A stretch of 64,000 nt of DNA from an uncultured Aquimarina sp. (GCA_947498775.1 CANMLL010000007.1:62001-126000), one strand, 5' to 3'. Counted from the first letter of the stretch, positions 43,108-52,951 are shown. Notes: generated by a model from the sequence alone, not told the origin. Made by a program: numbers and translations.

Positions 43108-44152
43108 TTATGTTTTTCCTTTTTGGGTCATCATGAATAGCTCCATCCTTATCTTGCAATGGTATAGGTTCCTGATTTCTGATTACCGATAAAACCTCTG
43201 CAATTATAGAGATTGCAATCTCTTCTGGAGTTTCTGCCCCTAAGTTTAATCCGGCTGGGCCATGAATAGTATCTAAAAGACTATCTGTAACCTCGGGGTG
43301 ATACTCGATAAATGCCGAAAGTAGTTTCTCACGGCGCCGTGCAGGCCCAAGTAAACCAATATACACAGGACTTACATCTTTTATGGCTTGCAGATACAAT
43401 AGATCTTTGGCAAAATTATGAGTCATTAAAACAAAGGCAGTTTGTTTATCAACATGATTAATTTTTAAATCATCGGGAGCACTATTATGAACTTTAATAG
43501 CTCCTGGAAAATCTTCTACTTGTTTTGCATTATTGGGAGAACCCACCACCTCGACCTCCCAGCCCATAGAAGAAGCCAGTCCGCAAAGCTTTATAGCATC
43601 ATGCTCTGTTCCTATAATCACCAAACGAAAACAAGGATGCATCTCTCTTTGAAAACATCCCGATTTTGGCTTTTTATTATCACCAATAAAATCTATTCTG
43701 TTAGAAAAAGGAAATCTCTTGCCTCCCTCAAATTGAACCACAGATCCCATGTCACTAGCTATTTTTTCTTTTGAATAAAATGATGCTATCTCGAATGATT
43801 TTCTGGATATTAATTGTTCTTGGATAGTAACTATAACCTCTTCATGTATATCAAAGGTTTCTATAAGAATATACAATAATCCTTCACAGCCTAAACGATA
43901 TTTCCCATCATAGGTCATAATTTTAGGGTCACCGGTATCAAATACCGATTGTGCCTGCCTTAGTACTTCTTTTTCGACACAACCACCACTTACAGCTCCT
44001 TTGGTAATACCATTTTGTAGTATGAGCATTCCTACTCCCGGTCTTCTGTATGAAGAACCTTCTACATCAACTACAGTGGCCATAACAGCAGGTATCTTCT
44101 GCTGTTTGGCTATTGTATACGCTTTGATAATTTCTTTAAATTCGTGTGTCAT
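43085..44152 (-). CDS. XdhC/CoxF family maturation protein
   Basis: 355 residues. The N-terminal XdhC/CoxI domain includes RRPGVGMLIL and GAVSGGCVEKEVL, and the C-terminal Rossmann-type domain includes RLVIIGTEHDAIKLC and FVLMTHNFAKDLLYL, AVYIGLLGPARRREKL-like sequence (here SPVYIGLLGPARRREK). XdhC proteins bring sulfurated molybdenum cofactor to xanthine-oxidase-type enzymes. It lies between the large subunit (5-base gap) and the MocA-like gene. Confidence 0.9.
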   Translation of the reverse strand: MTHEFKEIIKAYTIAKQQKIPAVMATVVDVEGSSYRRPGVGMLILQNGITKGAVSGGCVEKEVLRQAQSVFDTGDPKIMTYDGKYRLGCEGLLYILIETFDIHEEVIVTIQEQLISRKSFEIASFYSKEKIASDMGSVVQFEGGKRFPFSNRIDFIGDNKKPKSGCFQREMHPCFRLVIIGTEHDAIKLCGLASSMGWEVEVVGSPNNAKQVEDFPGAIKVHNSAPDDLKINHVDKQTAFVLMTHNFAKDLLYLQAIKDVSPVYIGLLGPARRREKLLSAFIEYHPEVTDSLLDTIHGPAGLNLGAETPEEIAISIIAEVLSVIRNQEPIPLQDKDGAIHDDPKRKNINVISTKT

Positions 44153-44157
44153 ATATT

Positions 44158-46311
44158 TTATCCCAAAGGAGCTTTGGCTGTCATATGCTTTATAAATGGT
44201 TGCTTATATAATCGTATCCCTTTGGCTGCTTTAATAGCATTTGCAACCGCAGCTCCAGCAGGTGGTAATGCAGGCTCTCCTAAACCTGTTGGGGACATCT
44301 CATTTTCTATAAAATGAGTCTCTACGACAGGAGTTTCGTTAATACGTATTAAACGATATTTATCAAAGTTTTTACTTTGTGGTTCTCCATCTTTAAATGA
44401 GAAATCACCATACATTGCATGACCAATACCATCGATTACACCACCTTCGATTTGATTTCTGGCTCCTAACGGATTTACAACGATTCCACAATCAACAACA
44501 CAGGTAACTTTCTTAACCACCGGAACGTCATTTTCTAGTATTACTTCGGCTACTTCAGCGACATGGGTATTATGACAATAGTATGCACTGAATCCCTGAT
44601 AAACGCCTTCTTTAGCATTTCCCCAACCAGATTTTTCTACAGCAATTTTTATTACATTTTCCAATCGTTCAGGAGAATATTGAATTCTCTCATCGGTAGT
44701 CCCTTTAACCTTTTGTAATAAATCCAAACGAAGTTTGATGCGATCCACTTCGAGTATTTCTGCTAGTTCATCAAAGAAGCTTTGCTCTGCAAACGATAAG
44801 AAATTTGTATATGGAGCTCTCCAGGCACCTGTAGTTATTTTACTATCATAAGAAGCAACATCCACCTGATAGTTTTCTATCGCTCCTGCCGGGAAAAAGT
44901 TAGGAATCAATCCATACATATTCGAATTTACAGAAGCCTCTTTGAGATGGTATCCTGTAATTTTACCATCCTTTACAGAAGCACTTATCTTATACTTTAT
45001 AGAAGGCCGATAAATACCAGCTCCCATATCATCTTCTCTCGAATATATAACTTTCACAGGTTTTTTTGCCAGTTTTGATATTTCGGCTGCTTCCAAAGCA
45101 AAATCTCCGTATAATCGTCTACCAAAACCTCCTCCCATACGGGTCATTTCTACAGAAACATCCTCTACTTCTCTTTCCAACAATTCGGCAACTCTTCTTG
45201 CTGTTCCTGCGGGAGTTTGTATCGGACCTACTAATCGCACTTTTTCTGGAGTTACATCTGCAAAGAAATTCATAGGTTCCATACAGTTATGCGGTAAGAA
45301 AGGAGATTCGTATGTTCTTTCTATTACCTGATCTGCAGTTGCAAAAGCTTTTTTTACATCACCATCTGCACGCATGGTCTTAAACTTCTTACCATTAAGA
45401 AGATCTGTCAAAATTTTATCATGACCTTCAGTAGATTCAAGTTTTGAGTCGGTTGTCCAAGTAGCTTCTAAAGCTTTTTTACCTTTCATTGCGGTCCAAG
45501 TATCCTTAGCTAAAACAGCAATTTTATCACCAAACTTAATTACATCTTGTACTCCTGCTATGGATTTGGCGGCTGTATCATCACAAACCTCAAGCTTATT
45601 ACCAAAGGCAGGCGGCCTTAACACAACGGCATGTGCCATTCCTTCTTCTTTATAATCAAGCCCAAATAAGGGTTTCCCAGTTATAATCTTATCGATATCC
45701 ACATTACCCGCATCTGTACCAATAATCTTAAAATCTTTTGGCTCTTTTAAGGTTACATTTTCTGGTACTTCAAGAGCCGCTGCTTCTTTTACTACTTCAC
45801 CATACCCGAGTTTATCGCCATTTCCATTTGTTATTACTCCGTTTTCTGTTTTACAAGTAGAAGAATCAACTCCCCATTTTGCTGCTGCCGCATTAACAAG
45901 CATCTGCCGAGCGGTAGCTCCTGTTTGACGTAAGGGCTCCCAACCAAAACGTATCGATTGGCTTCCTCCAGCTACCTGGCGGGTAAAATTTTTGGTATCC
46001 AAAGCTCCCTGTACTACATGTACATTATCCCAAGCCACATCCAATTCTTCTGCAATAATCATAGGCATCGATGTTTTTACCCCTTGTCCTATTTCTGGAT
46101 TAGGTGAAAAAATGGTGACCATACCATTATCTGCAATTTTTATAAATGCGTTAAAGTCGTTAAAATTAAGTTGAGAAATATCAACAGGAGGTGCTACTTC
46201 GGGTTTACAAGCTTGAAAAAGGTTAAACCCGATCAAAATTCCGCCACCAGCCAAGGCTGTTGTTTTTATAAAAGACCTTCTGTTAAAAGAAGGTGATATT
46301 GTATTTTTCAT
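44158..46311 (-). CDS. Molybdopterin-binding subunit, xanthine dehydrogenase/isoquinoline oxidoreductase family
   Basis: 717 residues. A twin-arginine signal (NRRSFIKTTALAGG) is followed by a possible lipobox with Cys in LFQACK, so the enzyme is probably exported folded and lipid-anchored. Two aldehyde-oxidase-like halves follow, with RMGGGFGRRLYGDF and the near-C-terminal GLGEPALPPAGAAVANAI, where the Glu is the active-site base. Substrate is uncertain: aldehydes or N-heterocycles are typical. There is no FAD subunit; electrons probably leave through the adjacent 2Fe-2S protein. The gene pairs with the small subunit, 18 bases upstream. Confidence 0.9.
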   Translation of the reverse strand: MKNTISPSFNRRSFIKTTALAGGGILIGFNLFQACKPEVAPPVDISQLNFNDFNAFIKIADNGMVTIFSPNPEIGQGVKTSMPMIIAEELDVAWDNVHVVQGALDTKNFTRQVAGGSQSIRFGWEPLRQTGATARQMLVNAAAAKWGVDSSTCKTENGVITNGNGDKLGYGEVVKEAAALEVPENVTLKEPKDFKIIGTDAGNVDIDKIITGKPLFGLDYKEEGMAHAVVLRPPAFGNKLEVCDDTAAKSIAGVQDVIKFGDKIAVLAKDTWTAMKGKKALEATWTTDSKLESTEGHDKILTDLLNGKKFKTMRADGDVKKAFATADQVIERTYESPFLPHNCMEPMNFFADVTPEKVRLVGPIQTPAGTARRVAELLEREVEDVSVEMTRMGGGFGRRLYGDFALEAAEISKLAKKPVKVIYSREDDMGAGIYRPSIKYKISASVKDGKITGYHLKEASVNSNMYGLIPNFFPAGAIENYQVDVASYDSKITTGAWRAPYTNFLSFAEQSFFDELAEILEVDRIKLRLDLLQKVKGTTDERIQYSPERLENVIKIAVEKSGWGNAKEGVYQGFSAYYCHNTHVAEVAEVILENDVPVVKKVTCVVDCGIVVNPLGARNQIEGGVIDGIGHAMYGDFSFKDGEPQSKNFDKYRLIRINETPVVETHFIENEMSPTGLGEPALPPAGAAVANAIKAAKGIRLYKQPFIKHMTAKAPLG

Positions 46312-46329
46312 TTCTTTGCAATTTTAAAG

Positions 46330-46791
46330 TTAGCTCATTTTACTAGCTGCAAGCGCCACGGCTTTTTCTATTCTATTATAAGAAGCGCACCTGCAAATAT
46401 TACCACTCATAGCATCTCTAATCTCTGACTGGCTCGGATTGGGATTTTGCTTAAGAAAGGCTGTTGCAGACATTATTTGTCCCGACTGGCAATACCCACA
46501 TTGAGGCACATCGACTTCTTTCCAGGCCTCCTGTATGGGATGCGAAGCATCCTCAGAGATTCCTTCGATAGTCGTAATTTCCATAGTATCTGCCATAGAA
46601 ACCTGAATTAAACAGCTTCTAGTAGCGGATCCATCAACATGAACAGTGCAAGCACCACATTGACCAATACCGCAGCCAAACTTTGTACCTACCATATCCA
46701 AATGATCTCTAAGCACCCATAAAAGAGGGGTGTCTGGGTCTGCATCAACAGTGTGAGACTGACCATTTATTGTTAAATTGTAAACCGGCAT
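46330..46791 (-). CDS. 2Fe-2S small subunit of the molybdenum hydroxylase
   Basis: 153 residues with two 2Fe-2S clusters. The plant-ferredoxin type has CGIGQCGACTVHVDG and a later Cys (TRSC). The second cluster has CGYCQSGQI and CRCASYN. It relays electrons from the molybdenum site. It lacks a signal peptide and would be carried out by the Tat signal of its partner. First gene of the operon small subunit-large subunit-XdhC-MocA. Confidence 0.93.
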   Translation of the reverse strand: MPVYNLTINGQSHTVDADPDTPLLWVLRDHLDMVGTKFGCGIGQCGACTVHVDGSATRSCLIQVSMADTMEITTIEGISEDASHPIQEAWKEVDVPQCGYCQSGQIMSATAFLKQNPNPSQSEIRDAMSGNICRCASYNRIEKAVALAASKMS

Positions 46792-46970
46792 GAGTTTTAG
46801 TTTTAGGATTTATTCTTAACTAGTCTAAATAAAGCAATTTGAAAGGAATTGCTACTGAAGTTAGTAAAAAAACACTTTAGCAAATTCAACTTTAACAGAG
46901 CTTTATACTTCTGTTAATAGTATTTTTTAATTCATTATTTAATTCCGAAATTTGTATCAAAATTATTCCT

Positions 46971-47528
46971 TTGACAAAGAAAAGATTTGTAATTACCGGG
47001 GCTCCCGGAACGGGTAAGACTTCTATTATCATTAAACTGGAAGAATCTAAATTCTTTTGTTTTCATGAAGTTATCAGAACGATGACCCAGGAGGCTAAAA
47101 AAAATAATGGTACAAAAAGTATGGTTTCTAATCCTATAGTATCTGTTTCTGATCCTTACCAGTTTAATACGACAATCCTTAACGCTAGAATTCAGCAATT
47201 TACAGATGCATCCATCAAAAAAGATGATGTTTTGTTTTACGACAGAGGTATACCCGATGTATTGGCCTATATGGATTATTTTGAGCAACCTTATGAAGAT
47301 CACTTCATAAATGAATGTAAAAAGTATATTTATGATCGCATCTTTATAGTACCTCCATGGAAAGAGATTTATATATCAGATGAAGAACGTTTCGAAAGTT
47401 TTGAGCAGGCAGAAGAGATTCATCATCATTTATTAAACACCTACAATACATTAGGGTATCATTGTATTGAAGTGCCTTTTGGAACTATTGCAGAGCGCAA
47501 CGACTTTATTCTTAATAACATAGCATAA
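46971..47528 (+). CDS. AAA_28/NadR-like ATP-binding protein
   Basis: 185 residues with P-loop ITGAPGTGKTSII at the N-terminus and a later YDRGIPDVLAYMDYF region as in deoxynucleoside-kinase-like or NadR-like NTPases. The start must be TTG 46971: no ATG occurs before the P-loop. It may phosphorylate a small molecule, but the substrate is unknown. recQ begins one base after its stop, so the pair is translationally coupled. Confidence 0.8.
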   Translation: MTKKRFVITGAPGTGKTSIIIKLEESKFFCFHEVIRTMTQEAKKNNGTKSMVSNPIVSVSDPYQFNTTILNARIQQFTDASIKKDDVLFYDRGIPDVLAYMDYFEQPYEDHFINECKKYIYDRIFIVPPWKEIYISDEERFESFEQAEEIHHHLLNTYNTLGYHCIEVPFGTIAERNDFILNNIA

Positions 47529-47529
47529 C

Positions 47530-49431
47530 TTGGCAAAATCCCCTCTTCAAATATTACAAGAGCACTGGAAACATAATAGTTTCAAACCACTTCAGGAAGA
47601 AATTATTAATTCGGTTCTGGAAGGAGAAGATACGTTTGCTTTATTACCAACGGGCGGAGGCAAATCCATTTGTTTCCAGATACCGGCGATGTTAAAAGAG
47701 GGGATTTGCATTGTCATTTCTCCACTTATTGCATTAATGCAGGATCAGGTGAAAAACCTTCAACAAAAAGGAATAAAAGCCATTGCACTACCAAGTGGGA
47801 TAAAATATACTGAACTGGATACGCTTTTAGACAATTGTATCTATGGCAATTATAAGTTTCTTTACTTGTCACCAGAACGGCTTCAGCAAGAAATCGTGCA
47901 AGAAAGGTTACGACAGATGAACATCAATCTTATAGCTATTGATGAAGCGCATTGTATCTCGCAATGGGGTAATGATTTCAGACCTTCATACAAGAAAATT
48001 AAGACATTAAAAGAGCTTCATCCACATGTCCCGATTATTGCTTTAACAGCTTCTGCAACAAAAAAAGTGGTCGATGATATTATTACAGAATTAGATCTTT
48101 TCCAGACTAAAATATTTCGACAATCGTTTTTCAGATCTAATTTGGCATATTGGGTTATAAAAACAGAAGATAAAACCTATAAAATCATCCAAATACTAGA
48201 AAAGTATCCAGGACCATCGATAGTATATGTACGAAATCGAAAAGCTTCTGTAGAACTAAGTGATTTTTTAAATAGTAATGGCTATACCGCCACCTTTTAT
48301 CATGGAGGTGTAGACGCTCACGAGAAAAACACACGCTTTAATCAATGGCTGAAAGAAGAAGTTCGTGTGATGGTAGCTACCAACGCTTTTGGAATGGGTA
48401 TTGACAAACCCAATGTCCAAACTGTAATACATTATAATATCCCCGAAAGTATAGAGAGTTATTTCCAGGAGGCCGGAAGGGCCGGAAGGGATGGCAAGAA
48501 ATCGTTTGCATTTCTTTTAAAGAATGAAAATGATAATCAACGCCTTAACAACCAATTTATCAAAGTATTACCTAATATCGATACCGTAAAATTAGTGTAT
48601 CGAAAACTGTGTAATTATTTTCAGGTATCTTATGGAGAAGGAGAACAAACAATACACGAATTTGATTTCAATACATTTTGCAAGACATATGAAATCAATA
48701 CGTTGACCACCTATAACGCCTTACAATTTCTAGATCGTTGCGGTGTGATTAGGTTTACGCAACGATTTGCACAAAAAAATAGCTTAAGAATGCTTACTTC
48801 GGGCAATCGTCTTTTGGAATATCTAGAAAATAATAAAGAATATGAAATTATTATTAAAGTGATCCTAAGAACCTATACTGGAATATTTGACGAAGAGATA
48901 CATGTTAATATCCCAGCCATAGCGTCAAAAGTAGATCAACCCGAAAAAGAGATTGTGCGCGTATTACATAAATTAAAGGATATAGAACTGCTCGAGTTTA
49001 ATTATAAACTTTCGGATGCTCAAATCATTTTTTTGGTTCCCAGAGAAGATGACCGAACTATTAACAGGATCAAACACCACCTTACCGAACAGAATAATTC
49101 AAAAATAAACAAGGTAAAAGCAATCTTACAATTTGCCGAAAACAATAATGAATGCAAAAGCAAACAACTACTTCGTTATTTTGGTGAAAAAAATGCGGCC
49201 GCCTGTGAAATTTGTAGTTTTTGTGTAAACAAGAAAAATAAGAGTAAAAAACCCGATGTAAACAAAATACAAGAAGATATTATAGGGCTTTTACAGAAAA
49301 AAAAATTATCTTCAAGAGATTTGATACTACAATTAGAATATCCAGAAAGTATTATACTGGAAGTGCTACGCCAAATGAACGAACATCAAATCATAATAAT
49401 CAATCACGATAATAACTATCAACTAGTATAA
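47530..49431 (+). CDS. recQ: ATP-dependent DNA helicase RecQ
   Basis: 633 residues. Helicase motifs: LLPTGGGKSICFQ (Walker A), DEAHCISQWGNDFRP (Walker B and the aromatic loop), ALTASATKK, VATNAFGMGIDKPNV, and YFQEAGRAGRDG (motif VI). The RQC zinc-cluster region appears as LRYFGEKNAAACEICSFC near residue 555. A HRDC domain is not evident. The start is TTG 47530; no ATG precedes motif I. It lies one base after the AAA gene and three bases before fmt. Confidence 0.94.
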   Translation: MAKSPLQILQEHWKHNSFKPLQEEIINSVLEGEDTFALLPTGGGKSICFQIPAMLKEGICIVISPLIALMQDQVKNLQQKGIKAIALPSGIKYTELDTLLDNCIYGNYKFLYLSPERLQQEIVQERLRQMNINLIAIDEAHCISQWGNDFRPSYKKIKTLKELHPHVPIIALTASATKKVVDDIITELDLFQTKIFRQSFFRSNLAYWVIKTEDKTYKIIQILEKYPGPSIVYVRNRKASVELSDFLNSNGYTATFYHGGVDAHEKNTRFNQWLKEEVRVMVATNAFGMGIDKPNVQTVIHYNIPESIESYFQEAGRAGRDGKKSFAFLLKNENDNQRLNNQFIKVLPNIDTVKLVYRKLCNYFQVSYGEGEQTIHEFDFNTFCKTYEINTLTTYNALQFLDRCGVIRFTQRFAQKNSLRMLTSGNRLLEYLENNKEYEIIIKVILRTYTGIFDEEIHVNIPAIASKVDQPEKEIVRVLHKLKDIELLEFNYKLSDAQIIFLVPREDDRTINRIKHHLTEQNNSKINKVKAILQFAENNNECKSKQLLRYFGEKNAAACEICSFCVNKKNKSKKPDVNKIQEDIIGLLQKKKLSSRDLILQLEYPESIILEVLRQMNEHQIIIINHDNNYQLV

Positions 49432-49434
49432 AAA

Positions 49435-50382
49435 ATGAGAGACTTACGAATCGTCTTCATGGGGACACCGGATTTTGCGGTGGAAACCTTAAAATCAATT
49501 ATCGCACATAACTATAATATAGTTGGTGTGATAACCGCTCCAGATAGACCAGCAGGTAGGGGCCAAAAATTAAAAGTTTCTGCCGTTAAAGAGTATGCCA
49601 TATCCAAAAACTTAAAAGTGCTACAGCCAATTAATTTAAAAGATGAGCATTTTATTAAAGAACTAAAGGCGCTTAAACCCAACCTTAATATAATTGTAGC
49701 TTTTAGGATGTTACCCAAAGTAGTTTGGGATATGCCAAAATATGGCACTTTTAATCTACATGCGTCCCTTTTACCAGATTATAGAGGAGCTGCACCAATC
49801 AATTGGGCAATTATTAACGGGGAACAAAAAACAGGTGTAACTACTTTTTTTATTGATGAAAAAATAGACACGGGACACATTATTTTTCAGAAAGAGGTAG
49901 AAATTAAAAATAGTGATAATGCCGGTGCGCTACATGACAAATTAATGGTAGAGGGAGCACAATTAGTAATAAAAACAATAAAAGGAATAGAAAATAACTC
50001 AATCGAAGTACAACCTCAACCCAAAGAAGATACTTTTAAAACAGCTTATAAACTAAATAGAGATAACACCAAAATAAATTGGGAAGAAGATATATATACC
50101 ATTCATAATCTGATTAGAGGCTTAAGCCCATATCCTGTTGCCTGGAGCAAATTATACAATAAGGGTACATCGATTTCTATTAAAATATATGAAGCAACTC
50201 CTATTCTAGAAACTCATAATTTTGACATTGGAAAAATAATTGTAGAAGATGCTGTAATTAAAATTGCAGTTGCACAAGGATACATGGTCATTAAGAAACT
50301 TCAGTTACCAGGTAAGAAGGCTCTGGAAAGTAACGCATTATTAAATGGATACATTTTCTATAGAGATGCCAAAATGATGTAA
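49435..50382 (+). CDS. fmt: Methionyl-tRNA formyltransferase
   Basis: 315 residues. It formylates initiator Met-tRNA using 10-formyl-THF. RIVFMGTPDFAVETLKSI opens the protein, and the formyl-binding NLHASLLPDYRGAAPINWAI loop carries the catalytic Asn-His-Asp-type residues; the C-terminal OB-like domain follows (NRDNTKINW). It is the third gene of the AAA-recQ-fmt operon. HU follows with its own promoter. Confidence 0.95.
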   Translation: MRDLRIVFMGTPDFAVETLKSIIAHNYNIVGVITAPDRPAGRGQKLKVSAVKEYAISKNLKVLQPINLKDEHFIKELKALKPNLNIIVAFRMLPKVVWDMPKYGTFNLHASLLPDYRGAAPINWAIINGEQKTGVTTFFIDEKIDTGHIIFQKEVEIKNSDNAGALHDKLMVEGAQLVIKTIKGIENNSIEVQPQPKEDTFKTAYKLNRDNTKINWEEDIYTIHNLIRGLSPYPVAWSKLYNKGTSISIKIYEATPILETHNFDIGKIIVEDAVIKIAVAQGYMVIKKLQLPGKKALESNALLNGYIFYRDAKMM

Positions 50383-50484
50383 AATTGATTTAATAGTATG
50401 GTTTAAAAATCTATAAAAATCATTGTTGTTTATTAACAATCGCCTTGAGTTATCAACAAAACCCTGTATTTACTGGGCTAATCC

Positions 50485-50514
50485 TTGCACGAATCATAAA
50501 TCCGTATAAATTTG
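50485..50514 (+). promoter_or_regulatory. Promoter of the HU gene
   Basis: TTG at 50485-50487, a 19-base spacer and TAAATTTG at 50507-50514: a full match to the flavobacterial -33/-7 pattern. Confidence 0.75.
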
Positions 50515-50569
50515 TAGAGCGTTTAACATAAAGATTGGTTTAACCAACAATTAATTTAAAAACAGAATT

Positions 50570-50842
50570 ATGAACAAAACAGAATTAATCGATGCAATGG
50601 CAGCTGATGCTGGAATCACTAAAGCAGCGGCTAAAAAAGCCTTAGAATCTTTCTTAGGAAACGTTGAAGGGGCTCTTAAAAAAGGAGACCGTGTTTCTTT
50701 AGTAGGATTTGGATCTTGGTCAGTTTCTAAAAGAGCTGCAAGAGAAGGTAGAAACCCACAAACTGGTAAAACTATCAAAATCGCTGCTAAAAACGTTGTT
50801 AAGTTTAAGGCTGGTGCTGATTTATCAAGTTCGGTAAACTAA
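50570..50842 (+). CDS. HU family DNA-binding protein
   Basis: 90 residues of the HU/IHF fold. MNKTELIDAMAADAGITKAA opens it (20 residues), and the beta-arm signature is GRNPQTGKTIKI. HU bends and compacts DNA. It has a full flavobacterial promoter upstream and a strong terminator downstream, so it is monocistronic and probably highly expressed. Confidence 0.95.
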   Translation: MNKTELIDAMAADAGITKAAAKKALESFLGNVEGALKKGDRVSLVGFGSWSVSKRAAREGRNPQTGKTIKIAAKNVVKFKAGADLSSSVN

Positions 50843-50864
50843 TCAGTTCGTTTTCGATATTATT

Positions 50865-50894
50865 AAAAAGCTCCTGAAATAAGGAGCTTTTTTT
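50865..50894 (+). terminator. Intrinsic terminator after HU
   Basis: AAAAAGCTCCT, loop GAAATA, AGGAGCTTTTTTT: strong stem with T-run 23 bases after the stop. Confidence 0.88.
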
Positions 50895-50925
50895 ATGGTT
50901 TTACCACAAAAAACACATTACCACT

Positions 50926-50955
50926 TTGATTATTAGAAATTATTATTTAGCTTTA
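50926..50955 (+). promoter_or_regulatory. Promoter of yqgE
   Basis: TTG at 50926-50928, a 19-base spacer and TAGCTTTA at 50948-50955, one mismatch from TAnnTTTG. Confidence 0.55.
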
Positions 50956-50974
50956 AGATAATCAAAACCACCAC

Positions 50975-51535
50975 ATGATATCACTTCAACCCTCAAAAGG
51001 ACATTTATTAGTTGCCGAGCCTTCAATTATTGGTGATGTCTCTTTCAATCGATCTGTTGTTTTACTCGCAGATCATAGCGATCAGGGATCTATTGGTTTT
51101 ATAATGAATAAACCTCTTGAATATCTTCTTGCCGATTTGGTGCCAGACATAAAATCTGAATTTAAAATATATAATGGCGGACCGGTAGAACAAGATAATT
51201 TATACTTTATACATAAAGTTCCTCATTTAATACCAAATAGTGTAGAAATATCAGGCGGAATATATTGGGGAGGAGACTTCTCTGTAGTTTCTGATCTTAT
51301 TGCCGAAAATAAAATCACCTCTAATGAAATTCGCTTCTTCTTGGGGTATTCTGGTTGGGATTCAGAACAGCTTAATCAAGAACTTGAAGCTAACTCATGG
51401 GTTATTGTAGAAAACAACTACAAAAAAAATATCTTCGTAAAGTCATACAACACATTTTGGAAAGAGAAAATGTTGGAGCTAGGCGGAGAATATATGCTTT
51501 GGTCCAACGCCCCTGAAAACCCTACCTATAACTAA
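50975..51535 (+). CDS. yqgE: YqgE/AlgH (UPF0301) family protein
   Basis: 186 residues. Conserved GHLLVAEPSIIGDVSFNRSV, LLADHSDQGSIGFIMNKPL and FLGYSGWDSEQLNQEL identify the family. Biochemical function is unsettled. The final stop overlaps that of the convergent aminotransferase gene by 4 bases (51532-51535). Confidence 0.93.
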   Translation: MISLQPSKGHLLVAEPSIIGDVSFNRSVVLLADHSDQGSIGFIMNKPLEYLLADLVPDIKSEFKIYNGGPVEQDNLYFIHKVPHLIPNSVEISGGIYWGGDFSVVSDLIAENKITSNEIRFFLGYSGWDSEQLNQELEANSWVIVENNYKKNIFVKSYNTFWKEKMLELGGEYMLWSNAPENPTYN

Positions 51536-52380
51536 TTTCCTAATCTTATTTTTGTATTAAGAATCCCTAGCAATCTTTTGCTTACTTTATGATCATATTC
51601 TTTTTTTCTAAACTTGCTAATTGGCTGAATGCCTATAATGACATTGGTGATAAACAATTCGTCGGCCTTTTGCAATTCGAACGGAGAAATGGAAGCTTCC
51701 TCGAGCTGGTAATCAGGTAATTCTTTTAAAATCCTTAATAACTGGGTTCTTAGCACCCCTTTTAGACATCCATCAAATACTGGTGGAGTTTTAATTACGT
51801 TATTTTTTACCAGAAATAAATTTCCATTCAATGCTTCGATAATCATTTTATTAGAATTCATCAATAAGCTATTGTCAAAATTATTTTCTTCGGCAAAAAT
51901 ACTTCCTAAGACATTCACTATTTTATTGTTGCTCTTTAATGTAGATAGAAGATCTGCAGCAATATAGTGGTCCTTGTATAACACCACCTCATAAGGCTCT
52001 GCCGAGATACTGTAAAAACCTGAATCTAAAGATGAGGCAGCTATCAAATATTCTACGTCATTAGAAATGGGTGTATAAAATCCTCCAGACACTCTATTTA
52101 CCATAAATTTTACCCTTGCAGAAGAATTTATCAAATCATTTGCATTAATAATTTCCAGAATTTCTTTTTCCAAAAACTCCGGAGTGAATTGCAAGGGAAT
52201 CTGCATCCTGAGAATACGCATAGAAGCCATCATTCTAAAATAATGATCCTCCCAAAATAAAATTTTACCTGCATTAACACGTATTGTTTCAAACAAAGCA
52301 TCCCCATAAGTATATCCACGATTTCCAATCTCTAGTGATGCTTTATCAACTTCTACTAAATTACCATTAATATTGATCAT
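51532..52380 (-). CDS. Aminotransferase class IV
   Basis: 282 residues. SLEIGNRGYTYGDALFETIR is the family opening; a candidate PLP Lys lies in LSTLKSNNKIVNVLG and the cofactor-phosphate region around EALNGNLFLVKNN. Class IV enzymes include branched-chain aminotransferase, D-amino-acid aminotransferase and aminodeoxychorismate lyase; the length and ALFETI motif lean to the lyase/D-amino-acid group. The gene is convergent with yqgE and 63 bases downstream of the START-like gene. Confidence 0.88.
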   Translation of the reverse strand: MININGNLVEVDKASLEIGNRGYTYGDALFETIRVNAGKILFWEDHYFRMMASMRILRMQIPLQFTPEFLEKEILEIINANDLINSSARVKFMVNRVSGGFYTPISNDVEYLIAASSLDSGFYSISAEPYEVVLYKDHYIAADLLSTLKSNNKIVNVLGSIFAEENNFDNSLLMNSNKMIIEALNGNLFLVKNNVIKTPPVFDGCLKGVLRTQLLRILKELPDYQLEEASISPFELQKADELFITNVIIGIQPISKFRKKEYDHKVSKRLLGILNTKIRLGN

Positions 52381-52443
52381 AAAAAAAGTCCCATAAGTAC
52401 TAGATCTTTATGGGTATAAAATTTGTATTAAAAAAAAGAAGAA

Positions 52444-52836
52444 TTATGCCGAACCTAAAACATGCTTAAGGTTACTTATCATATTGTCCCAAAGCATTTT
52501 ATTTTCATCTATCTCATCATCTTCAGAATAATCAGTGACCATAAGCGAGACGTCTTTGGTTATTTCATCAACCTGGATACGTAGTTCAAAGAAATAATCA
52601 TTACCATCATCTTCGTCCTCTACCCATCTAAATTTAATACGTTCACCGCTTTTTTTGCTTAAAAGTTTTGCATCTTCTTCAGAATCATCCCAAATAAAAG
52701 TGAATAATTCTCCTCTAGAATTTACGTTATCGGCAAACCATTCTGAGAGTCCAGAAGGTGTAGAAATATATTGATATAATAGTTGTGGTGATGACTGTAC
52801 CACAAATTCAAGTTCATATTTTATTTTTTCAGACAT
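52444..52836 (-). CDS. START-like domain protein
   Basis: 130 residues. YELEFVVQSSPQLLYQYIST and GLSEWFADNV are typical of the Bacteroidota START-like/AHSA1 family of SRPBCC folds; the ligand is unknown. It is acidic (WVEDEDDGNDYFFELR, YSEDDEIDENK). It is divergent from the tRNA-Met gene. Confidence 0.85.
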   Translation of the reverse strand: MSEKIKYELEFVVQSSPQLLYQYISTPSGLSEWFADNVNSRGELFTFIWDDSEEDAKLLSKKSGERIKFRWVEDEDDGNDYFFELRIQVDEITKDVSLMVTDYSEDDEIDENKMLWDNMISNLKHVLGSA

Positions 52837-52921
52837 ATCATTAATTGTTGATAAGCCAATATATAGATTAATTGTCGACTTTAAAAGGACAATGAAAAAA
52901 AAATTAATTCTTAATTATTGT

Positions 52922-52951
52922 TTGTGTCAATCCATTTTGTTTTTATATTTG
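52922..52951 (+). promoter_or_regulatory. Promoter of tRNA-Met
   Basis: TTG at 52922-52924, a 19-base spacer and TATATTTG at 52944-52951: a full match to the -33/-7 pattern, 33 bases before the tRNA. Confidence 0.75.
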
